Origin: Paragyromitra xinjiangensis | Lineage: Eukaryota; Ascomycota; Pezizomycetes; Pezizales; Discinaceae | Reading direction: 5' to 3' | DNA length: 64,000 nt | NCBI GenBank assembly: GCA_038503065.1 | Contig: JBCAMK010000015.1 | Coordinates: 1,736,001 to 1,800,000, forward strand | Part shown: piece after piece, positions 10,209 through 19,138 of the stretch | Layout: each line of letters begins with the position of its first letter | How positions within the stretch are numbered: position 1 is the first letter of the stretch | Made by a program: the position numbers and the translations under genes | Notes under the pieces: generated by a model | Seen by the model: only the letters and a program-made list of their open reading frames with translations | Databases searched by the model: none | Told to the model about the DNA's origin: nothing

Positions 10209-10216
10209 TTGGAAAT

Positions 10217-10225
10217 TGGACCTCA
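10217..10225 (+). repeat. Right target-site duplication of the LINE (TGGACCTCA)
   Basis: Second copy of the nine bases found at 4231-4239. From here the Gypsy integrase frame continues with SISMDFIVGLPES. Confidence 0.85.
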
Positions 10226-11255
10226 ATCTCTATGGACTTCATAGTGGGATTGCCTGAATCCGATGGGAATACCAAGATCTGGGTCATAGTTGACCGGTTT
10301 TCAAAGATGGCTCACTTCATTCCGCTTCCTAGCGAGAATAAGACTGAGGACATGGCAAAACTCTTCCTGAAAGAAATCTGGAAGCTTCATGGTCTCCCTG
10401 ATGACATAGTCTCGGATAGGGATAGCAAATTCATCTCCCACTTTTGGCAGTCACTGATGGATCTCCTCAATGTGAAGTTGAACTTGTCTACCGCATTTCA
10501 TCCACAAACCGATGGTCAAACCGAGAGGGTTAACCAGGTTCTGGAGCAGTATATGCGGAGCTATTGTTCCTTCCAACAGGATGATTGGTCAGATCTCCTC
10601 CCCCTCGCCGAGTATGCCTACAACTCTGCTATCTCCGAGTCCACCAAGGTATCACCCTTTTGTGCAAACTATGGGTTTGAACCTCGGACCAATTGGCCAA
10701 ATGCAAAGCCAAGAGCAGATTGGGATAACCCGGCGAGTCAAGTTAAGGTATCTCAGTGGGAAGCCATTTGGCATGCCATGCAGGAGAACCTGGGGAAGGC
10801 TAGGGTCCGGATGGCCCGCTGGTATGATAAGCATCACCAGAAGGGACCGGAACTCAAGCCAGGTGATGAGGTTATGCTTGATCGGCGCAATGTACAGACA
10901 AAGCGGCCAATGAACAAGCTGGATCAGAAGAAGTTTGGGCCCTTTAAGGTCAAAAAGGCAGTGGGGAAGCGAGCCTTTGAGCTTGTCTTGCCTCCGGGTA
11001 TGAAGATACACCCGGTATTCCACATCAGCCTCTTGGAACCTTATAGAGCGCCAGCAGACTCTCTGAGAAGAGAACTGGGTGATGAGGGAGATAGCGGACT
11101 CCAGGGTGAACCGCAAAAAGAAGAGAGTGGAGTATCTTGTGTTGTGGGAAGGATATGATCAGGAAGAGGCTACATGGGAACCCTGGGAACATCTTAGGAA
11201 TAGTGCCGAAGAGGCCCTTTCAGATTTCCACAAGAGGTACCCTAAGAAGCCCTGA
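10217..11255 (+). pseudogene. Gypsy pol fragment: integrase core and chromodomain
   Basis: The integrase catalytic triad is visible: Asp in SMDFIVGLP, Asp in DDIVSDRDSKF, and Glu in TDGQTERVNQVL. The C-terminal part has VFHISLLEPYRAP. The frame then shifts. The chromodomain is read from 11088 in another frame (RVEYLVLWEGYDQEEATWEP) and ends at TGA 11253-11255, whereas the integrase frame runs on without homology to a stop at 11156-11158. A small indel near 11080-11090 explains this. The open frame of the integrase part also extends backwards through element D to about 9992, giving an accidental chimeric ORF. Confidence 0.85.
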
Positions 11256-11440
11256 GACAGGAGGATTGCAGGGCCAGAGTAGCCCATTTCCTTATAGTCC
11301 TTGTTTTCCTTTGGTTCAAATCATTTCCGCTATATACACGAGAATTTCCTATTGCAGTACTAGAGTAGTAGACCTAGAAGTTTAGAAGAATAGACTAGAC
11401 TATAGAACTCAATTAGTAAAAGATCCCGAAGACAGGATCT

Positions 11441-11455
11441 AGGAGAGGGAGGTAC
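11441..11455 (+). promoter_or_regulatory. Polypurine tract of the Gypsy element
   Basis: The purine run AGGAGAGGGAGG directly precedes the LTR start TGTAACG. This is the plus-strand primer position in Gypsy elements. Confidence 0.65.
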
Positions 11456-12439
11456 TGTAACGGACCCACAAGGCTGTTACATGCGAAAGGTAGAATAGAC
11501 CCGGGCAGACGGAGAGGTACAAGGACCAGCATGAGTGGAGTAGCTACATCAGCAAAAAAAGTTATTTGTCTTCAGGACCTTCAGGTGCAATATGGCCTTC
11601 TGGAAGACCCTGAAGACCCTGAAGACAAAATCTCAATGGAAGACAAAAAATATGTTCCCGGATTTGGCTGAATGATAACATATCAAAAGTGAAAAATTGT
11701 CTTCCAGTCCTTCAGATGCAATATGGCCTTCTGGAAGACACTGAAGGCCCTGAAGACATAATCTCACTGGAAGACAATTACTTTTTTTGCTGATGTACCA
11801 CATGCTAGGGAACACCAGTACTCCGCTGACCTGGTGGTTAGGAACATCCGGAGGTGCTAAGGCTGACGGGCCTGTAGCAGATCACCAATGACATCAAACA
11901 CTTAGAGATGTGGTTGAGTTCCTAATCCACCTGTGCATGCCCCACCAGCTATGGCTGATAGGCGGCGCAACTGGGAGAACAATTCTAGCGGACACCTGAC
12001 GCAACTATGGACTGATCAGCGCCATGCAAGTAGTCCTGTAAGACTAGGCTGGCGGATCATAGAGTCCTGACTGGTAGAGCAGTGCATGAGGAGCGGTTGC
12101 ACAAGAGGTGCAGAACTCCAGCGGAATGTGAGAGAACATTTCCGAAGAGACCCGCCCATGATCACTAACAGGATTCAGGGTTAACCGGATCCCCCAGCTG
12201 AGTAGAACTGAGTAGAGGCGGCGAGCATGCAGTACTACAAGTACTGGCGAGCCCCGCCACCAGTTGCTCTTCTCCATCTTCGATCAGAGACCTAGTGACG
12301 AGAATTACCGAGTTCCGCCCTTAAGATTATTGAGTATACTGCACGAAAATACTTTAAGATCTCAGCCTGACTTTAGTATAAGCAACAGCCGTTTTCCTAC
12401 CTAGCTTTAGCAGTTGTCTAGAGGACCACCCCCGTTACA
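11456..12439 (+). repeat. 3' LTR of the Gypsy element
   Basis: The LTR starts TGTAACGG and ends CCCGTTACA, the short inverted TG...CA termini expected of LTRs. It follows the polypurine tract about 200 bp after the pol stop. Its length is 984 bp, or about 730 bp once the inserted element C (11547-11795) is discounted. No second copy is seen in the window. The host sequence resumes at 12440 inside an open reading frame on the minus strand. Confidence 0.8.
11547..11795. mobile_element. TIR element C (249 bp) inserted in the LTR
   Basis: CATCAGCAAAAAAAG (11547) and CTTTTTTTGCTGATG (11781-11795) form an exact 15-bp inverted repeat. TA flanks both ends (11545-11546, 11796-11797). Inside are two direct copies (about 11570-11640 and 11699-11780) of a module that carries GCAATATGGCCTTCTGGAAG between GTCTTC and GAAGAC blocks, so each module can fold on itself. 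The same module occurs in element B. Non-coding. Confidence 0.8.
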
Positions 12440-12655
12440 CCGCCATGCCATCCAATGTGCCTCACCATATTTTGCACAATGCCTTCCTTCAGTTGGTGCC
12501 AATAGCCCATTGGGGTATTTGCTTGGGTTTTTCATGTAGTCTATGATAACCATAAGGTGGTCATATCCTCTCTTAACATGCTCCCTAACACCCTTCTTAG
12601 AGGTAAAGGTGTAGGTGCAGCCAGTTGCTGGGCAAGGGTGGACTTTAGGTTGCAT
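12440..12655 (-). pseudogene. C2H2-type zinc-finger gene fragment truncated by the LTR
   Basis: The minus-strand frame begins MQPKVHPCPATGCTYTF and continues to a possible C2H2 finger (Cys-x4-Cys-x12-His-x6-His ending VKRGYDH), then MAWRCNGG, and runs into the LTR at 12439, where the reading frame ends after a few foreign codons. The host sequence here resembles the start of a gene whose remainder was displaced or lost when the retrotransposon inserted. The start at 12655 is plausible but unproven. It may itself come from an older repeat family. Confidence 0.4.
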
Positions 12656-14448
12656 TCTGTGTCGCGTTAAGGTACCGTGTTGTGTTGACTCGGAAGCCTA
12701 AGAACTCAAAATCAGCCCTTTGATGGTTTCCCACTTCTGTTACCCGGCCTTACCTCGCCTAAATTCTTTTCTGCACTCTCATACAAATGACCCGCCGTAG
12801 ATACCAAAAATACGAAATTTCGCCTATGGCACATGTAAGTATACCTGACGCTGATCAAATACCAATATACCTTCCGAAATAAAGTACAGTACAGGTGCTG
12901 CAAACTACTGCGTATCAGCCTCAACGCTCGCTACGGTATATTATAGAATCCTAGCTCAGCCCAAAAACATCTTTGGAAAAAACACCGCTTGCCAGTTATA
13001 GTGCAACTTATCTCAATCAAGAACATGCTCTTTTCCAGCGAAGGATATTGTAAATTTCCTTCCTAAAGTTTAAAGCTTAGAGTAGGTAATCGCGTTAGAT
13101 CGATAAGTGTCTGTGTATGTAGCGGTTAGAGTAAACAGTATAACTAGTATCCTGGTAGCTAGGAAGCTACTAGGATGCATAGTCAGCGGTTCGCCGACAG
13201 CAGAAAATATCACTATCTATTATGTTTACACAGCCTCTAAATGCCCGACACTGTACCATCAATAGGGCCCCTTGATTATATAGCTTGCTGTTATGAATAT
13301 CTACTACATTCACTAAATCTTGGACGGTTGCGATTATAGCATTATATTATATTACCTCATAACCCTATTCCGATCTCAACATTGGAACACGTCGACTGCA
13401 AGCTCCTATGTGCTTTCAATATAATTATATTGTGCTCAGTGTTACTGTGTTAGCACACACGTATATGAGTAACTAGTAGATTTTGATCACCATGGATCAA
13501 AGAGGTAGGCGTTTATAGTACATACCCCATACTATACCCTTCGAGATCAAACAGCCGGATATAGATTTCTTAAAAGTTTTCATAGACAAGCCCTACTGTC
13601 TCAGCCACCTTAAGGAACAACCGTGGGGAAAAGTTCAAGCTTGTATCCCAGTACCATCCAAAGTTTTTTGAGTCAGCATCACTGTACGTTTCACTTTGCC
13701 TTCACCAAATTCTAGGCATGCTTCCCGTAGACAAACACGGTAGCAGAACATCTGAGAGCAGAGGTCCAGGCTGTGCATAGTACCTAGATCCTAGGGTTTC
13801 GGCTCAAACTTACACACAAGTGGCGCTTACGCTTCTTACAGATGCGTGCATTAGAATCAAATAACTTCTCGAAGGTCTTAGTGTATGTTGAGATCTTCTT
13901 GCAACCTCAGACATCTGTTAAGGATACAGCTTCTTGCTATAGGATACGCTAGGGTGAAGTTCTGTCTTACCAAAAGCCAAGCAAGGAAATCACTACGCTT
14001 TGATGGTGGCAAAACCAGCTGTTCCAGTTTCTCATGATTAGTATAGACAACTATCTTAACGTAGTTCACACCCTCCAGAATCCGATATCTGAGAAGGTAG
14101 CACAAAAGCTGCTACTATGATATTGCCGTAGCATTCCCTCTAGTAGGAGCCAACTTTCAGGACGTACCATCAGAACCGCGCAAAGAAGCGATGCTTTTCC
14201 GATCGGTTACAAAGCCGGATATGAAACGGAAAAAGCGTCCCGGCCGGCTACTCATGGCTTGCATATGCACACATGTTTCCGAATACCCAGGGTATCCTCG
14301 CACTGCGGAGTACCCCACACCAAGCTAGCTCCCAAGGGCTCGCTTAAGTCCAGGCTCTATATGTGGGGAAATGATTTAGAGCTTGGCTAGATAAAGCTTG
14401 CTATAGAACCATATCCTCCCGACATTCAATCAGCTGTGGAGATTTCCA
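12656..14448. other. TA-rich gap with a possible RNase H relic
   Basis: No gene is supported. The sequence is rich in TA and stop codons in all frames. A minus-strand frame at 13878-14105 contains KIVVYTNHEKLEQLVLPPS, which resembles the T(D/N)H motif and following helix of a Gypsy RNase H, then decays. It may be an old, degraded retroelement. RIP is possible but a dinucleotide index would be needed to show it. A palindrome-like CTAGGAAGCTACTAGGATG lies near 13155-13175. Confidence 0.4.
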
Positions 14449-16391
14449 ATGTCAGATAAAACCATGGAGCCACAACATCAGTCTGAGGAGATCAGAAAAT
14501 CTACTGAGAAGCAGAGCTTCGAACAGGTTGATTACGCAAAGCCTGAGAATGTCCAGAGGGATTATAGTGGTGCTGCTGCGAAGACAGATCCGGCGGAAAT
14601 TGCCCTGGTGAGGAAGTTGGACTGGAATATTTTGGTGTGTTTTGTAAGAACCTGTGGATTGTAGAGACAGGGGCTAACTATCTCCAGCCGATATTATGGC
14701 TGATGTATTTTCTGGTAAGTTTGATTATCCAACCCAGACTTTCAGAGGCTAACTATTGCTAGAACTTCTTGGTATGTTACAAGTAGTCATCTGTTACTAA
14801 TAACTGGAGTATCGGTATTGCAATCAAGCATCAGTACTAATGTTCCCTAGGACAGGAATGCAATGATCAATGGAAAGCTCGATGGCCTTGCGAAAGACCT
14901 GCATATGAAGGGCACCGAGTACCAAACCTGCGTCTCGATCCTCTTCGTAGGGTAAGATTTACCGCCCTCGTTATCAAGATATACTAACACCCAGAAAAAG
15001 CTATCTGGTTGGACAAGTTCCCTCCAACATGATTCTTACCCGCGTTCGTCCATCAATCTACATGGGAGGCAAGAAAACCAGCATAAACCACCAGGAAAAA
15101 CAAGACTAACACCGTTATCAGGATTCATGGCTCTATGGGCTATAATTTCATCATTAACAGCTCTCGCAAAGGACTACAAAGGAATGCTCATCCTGCGGTT
15201 CTTCCTAGGTGTTGCAGAAGCTCCCGTGAGTAGCTCAAATGTTCCTACACAAAAAATCCCTAACCTGTCTAAATGATAGTACTATCCCGGGGCACTATAC
15301 ATCCTTTCCACCTTTTACACGCGGAAGGAAGTCGCCGCCCGAATGGCAATCTTCTACACTGGCAATATCGGATCCAACGCATTCGCAGGTCTAATCGCCG
15401 CCGGAGTCTTCTCTGGTCTCGGCGGTTCTCACGGACTCGAGGGTTGGAGATGGTAAGTTCAATTCCTATCCTATTCAACACTCCTAACTAGCCCCAGGCT
15501 TTTCATAATCACCGGAGTCATAACCTTCTTCGTCGCCCTCATATCAATGTACTTCCTCCCCGACACACCCCTAACCACGCGATGGTTAACCCCCGAACAA
15601 CGCCAACTAGCACACGACCGAATCCTCCGAGACACCACCGAAGCAGCCGGCACCGCGTCCACCTGGGAAGGGTTCAAACAAGCAGCCACAGACTACCGCA
15701 CATGGTTATTTTGCCTCATGTACAATTTCCACCTCACAGCGTACGCAATCCCCCCTCCTATCTCTACACATACTAACACCCCACAGCAACGGATTCAAAA
15801 ACTTCTTTCCGAGCGTAGTTAAAACGCTCGGGTTCAGCACAACTGTTACTCTTGTCCTCACTTGTCCGCCGTATCTTCTCGCGTGTTTCGTTAACGTCCT
15901 TGTTTGCTGGAGCTCTGGCCGGTTTAATGAGAAAACATGGCATATCACAGTATCGAAATGTATTGCCATAATCGGGTTCATCCTCTCGATGGCTACACTA
16001 AGCGTAGCAGCACGTTACGTCGCTATGATGATCTTCACCGCAGCAAGTTAGTCCTCTCCCCCATTTATAGCCGTATCACCACTAACGTGGTGTAGCGTAC
16101 GGGGTTAATAACATCGCGCTTGCATGGTGCGGTTCTGTGCTTGGACAGACGCCAGAGAAGAGAGCGGTGGTACTGGCGATTGTTAATACGTTGGGGAATG
16201 TCTCGTTTGTGTATAGTCCGTATCTGTGGCCGGATAGTGATGAGCCGCGGTATGTAATGGCGATGTCATCGAGCGCGGCGTTTTCGTTTGGGGTGGTGGT
16301 TATTTCTTGGGTTTTGAGAATGGTGTTGCAGAGGCAGAATAAGAGGATTAGGGAAAATGCAGATGAGGATGTTATGTTGTATCCGTATTAG
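14449..16391 (+). CDS. MFS transporter, Dal5/TNA1-like anion:cation symporter
   Basis: Ten exons: 14449-14634, 14688-14714, 14763-14771, 14851-14951, 15001-15068, 15122-15225, 15280-15452, 15498-15740, 15787-16046, 16096-16391; 488 residues. Signatures of the allantoate/nicotinate permease family are present: DRNAMINGKLDGL in the first loop, TCVSILFVGYLVGQVPSN, RFFLGVAEAP, and GWRWLFIITG at TM6. Twelve membrane helices are expected, in the plasma membrane. The substrate is likely a small carboxylate (allantoate, nicotinate, biotin precursor or similar) and cannot be fixed from sequence. Exons 2 (27 nt, PILWLMYFL) and 3 (9 nt, NFL) are very short. Intron 5 (15069-15121) has a GC donor. The reconstructed frame is uninterrupted. 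Confidence 0.88.
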
Positions 16392-17117
16392 GTGGGTGTT
16401 GGATGGAGGTTATGAGGTATGTAACGTGAGGTGGGTTTGTAGTGGGTGGTTATTTATGTGGCTTGAGCGGTTGTCCTTTTTTAGGTTATTTGGATTATCG
16501 TGATAGTTTCTTGTGGTGTGTCGAAGTGGGAGTCTCTGGGTATAGGAAGCTATGATACGAAATTAGCACCAAGAATTATGAGGATACCCACCCTAAGGCA
16601 GTCTTACCTTGGCCCACGGAGATGTGCTCATACATACATCAAGACTCCTAAAATAAAACCAGTGAAGAGATAGCCACCAGCGCGATACAGCATGAGAGAT
16701 GGCAAAAGGTACCTCATATATAGCAAGATCTAGTAAATGATCTGAAATACTTTAAGCTAGAAGGGTTAGGGTTAAGACATCGCCGCAGATTCACAAGCTA
16801 TCACTCTGCATCTATGCCCAATGGCAAGGGCATACCCCCCCCGGATACCAAAATCCAGAGACTACCACTCACAGCCTCACAAATCCGCGCAAGCTCTCAA
16901 TCCCGAATAACCCCAATAGTCCATTCCAATATTTATGTAGTATTCCTCCCAACCACAGTAGTTTTACTCTACTTTATTGCACTCCACGCAATGCATCAAT
17001 ACGCCCCTTCCCTCCACCCACTTGTAATAGCTCAAAACAAAACAACAAAGAAATGTACGTTCTCAAAACGACGATTAGCCTCCGTATCTCCACACACACC
17101 TCCTTATCATCATACAT
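16392..17117. other. Convergent intergenic stretch
   Basis: Lies between the 3' ends of the transporter and RING genes. It contains one telomere-like AGGGTTAGGGTTA at 16762-16775. The plus-strand open frame starting at 16814 overlaps the RING gene 3' exon and has no support of its own. Confidence 0.5.
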
Positions 17118-19138
17118 TTAATCCTCTACTTCCTCGTCCCCCACCAACGGTGTCCTCTCCGATACTTCACCAGCATCACTATGCCTCATCCACCCCGAGC
17201 CTGACGAGGAACTGCTCGCTGCAGTCCCTCTCACAACATCCCCTTTGCAGATTGGACATGTTCTCCGTCGTGTTGTCAACCATGGTGTTCTGCATCGTAC
17301 GTTAGCACTCATCTCAATCTTTTGTCGAAAAGGCCTAGTAGGGAACAAACATGCAGCTGGCGTGAAATTCATGCCCACACGGCAACTTCATCACTCTGCT
17401 AACTCCATCTACATACTCCTCCAAACAAACCACACACTCGACCGCACCACCCATATATCTACTCCTTCGTGGCACCTCCTCCTTTGACCCCTCTGTAACA
17501 TCCTTCTTCTCAGCCCCAGGGCTTCGAGACAAACTCCCCGCACTACTTGATGTCGGGAGTGATGATGATCGTGGCGGATGGGGTGGCGGGGTTGCTTGTC
17601 GTGGCGGGGGAGTCGACGAAGACGGATACGCAGTAGCGGTAGTGGTAGAGGTAGATTGATATGTCCTGACAGGGAGACGATCCACAACGCTCTTAGGAGC
17701 CCTCCAGCGACGTCGTCGTATCATAGAGCGGATAAGGAGTAGTGCTGTCGGCAAGGTCAGCCAGACACACAGAAAGAGGAAACATCCGATAACCCACTGA
17801 CCGTAGACGACCGTCAATGTGACAAGTGGGCTGACAACCAATACAAGCAAAGTATCAAAGAATGGTGAATTGCTCATGCTCGTTGGGGTGAGCGTAATCC
17901 ACAACCCTTCTCTCCCTTCACCCACAACTTCATCTTCTTTCTTCATCTCCTCCGATTTAACCACAAATACGATTCCTTCCAGCTCACCAGACATTGGCGG
18001 GCGATGAGAAGAATCCACCTGAACTCCCTTCCACTCTGGCAGAGTCCCAGCAACCATAGTAGGTGTGGATGTAGCTGTAGAAATCTTTGTAGAGGTCTTT
18101 GCCATCTTTGCAGCTTTTGTAGTCGTTGGGACAGGAAGATTGAAGCCTGATTCCTTCGCTTCGGATTTCCCACTGCTTGAAAATAGCCACTTGATCTTCA
18201 ACCCATGTCCATCATCTTCCTTTACCGGGGGTTCCGGAGGTGCGGGAGCAGCGACCGAGTGATGAGAGGGTATGGAAGACAGATACTTCGGTAATAATGT
18301 GGTCAGCAACCTCGCGGTGGTATGGGTGGTAAAGATAGACGGAATGGTGATGTTGCTCGTGTCCCCTAACACCGTTGAACCTAGGAGTTAGTTTCGTCTA
18401 CAACATGCTCATGTAATCCTCCTCGGAGAAAGCCCCCCGCCCGCATCTCACCCCCACTAACGGGATCACGCATTGCAGAAAAAGAAAACCCAAAAAACGT
18501 AGATTTTTGTGCATACCCTTAGCATACATAGTCACCAAACCCCCACTTCCGATGGTTCCGGACCTCTTGTAATCGCCCACGATAAGCGCCACAGCCCCGC
18601 GCCTCTGCGCCCACAAAACCTTCTCCAGAAACCCGCAGCCACCACGCGTGACGAGGACAATCTTCCCTTCAATCTCGGCACTCTGTTGCAAGCTCTCGAT
18701 ATCTGCATGCTGGGATTTTGACTCCTCGGTATGGGCGATAGAAGATATATAGTGCATGTCATCCGTCCCGTCCTCCTCACTCGCCAGAGATGGCGGGGAA
18801 GCTGCGGAAGGGTCCCATCCAGGCGTATCGTCGCATGCAAGCTGCCCTTCCTCCAGAACAAATAGCTCCCCTTTCAATCCAGATTTCGGCAAGGAAGGGC
18901 CGAAAGCGGCAGGACGCGAGAGAAAACAAGTCGAGTTGTCGTCGGTGAGCGAGATGACGGCAGTTGAGGGAAAGAGGAAATTAGTGGCGGATTGGCGATT
19001 ATGGGAGGACGAGGTTGGAGACGAGAGAGAGGTCAGAGAGACATAAGTGAGCAAGAAGAAGAGGGAGAGGAGCGAGAGGAGCAAGAGTAGCGTTCGAGTG
19101 AGTGGGAGCGGCATGGTGAAGATGGAAACAAAGTACAC
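17118..19138 (-). CDS. PA-domain transmembrane RING-H2 protein (putative E3 ubiquitin ligase)
   Basis: Exons on the minus strand: 18517-19138, 17351-18365, 17118-17289; 602 residues, or 594 if the second ATG (19114) is used. The second start gives a clean signal peptide (MPLPLTRTLLLLLSLLSLFF), so it may be preferred. A protease-associated domain follows (GKIVLVTRGGCGFLEKV, then IPSIFTTHTTARLL), then a Ser/Thr/Pro linker, a hydrophobic segment at about 379-419, and a RING-H2 finger at about 518-560: CVVC, CGHEFHASC, then CPIC in the last exon. This matches the RNF13/GRAIL (PA-TM-RING) family: lumenal PA domain, cytosolic RING that recruits an E2 on endosomal or vacuolar membranes. Residues for all eight metal ligands are present across the splice junction. 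Confidence 0.88.

Larger units (their letters stand above)
4240..10216 (+). mobile_element. Tad1-like LINE (non-LTR retrotransposon), apparently full length
   Basis: A 5' UTR of about 310 bp is followed by two long ORFs, a 3' UTR of about 250 bp and an A/T-rich tail with TTGGAAA repeats. A 9-bp target duplication flanks the insertion. ORF1 has zinc knuckles. ORF2 has endonuclease, reverse transcriptase and RNase H, the layout of the Tad1 clade in fungi. Both ORFs are open from end to end with no RIP-like decay, so the copy is young and could be competent, though activity is not shown. Base composition (C-rich coding strand, T/C-ending codons) differs from the flanking host genes. A foldback element (D) is inserted in the 3' tail. 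Confidence 0.9.
3403..12439 (+). mobile_element. Broken Ty3/Gypsy chromovirus-type retrotransposon with nested insertions
   Basis: In order: RNase H and integrase zinc finger (3403-4239), LINE insertion (4240-10216), integrase core (10217 on), chromodomain (11088-11255), polypurine tract and 3' LTR (11456-12439). The integrase C-terminal chromodomain places it in the chromovirus lineage of Ty3/Gypsy. It cannot be autonomous. The 5' LTR, gag, protease and reverse transcriptase are absent, there is a stop codon at 3523-3525, a frameshift just before 11088, and three foreign insertions (B, LINE with D, and C). Orientation is plus. Because the 5' LTR is missing, its own target duplication cannot be read. 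Confidence 0.85.

Noticed and set aside
16814..17305. Plus-strand ORF of 163 codons
   Set aside because: It overlaps the last exon of the RING gene in antisense, is Pro/His/Ser low-complexity, and has no splice or promoter support.
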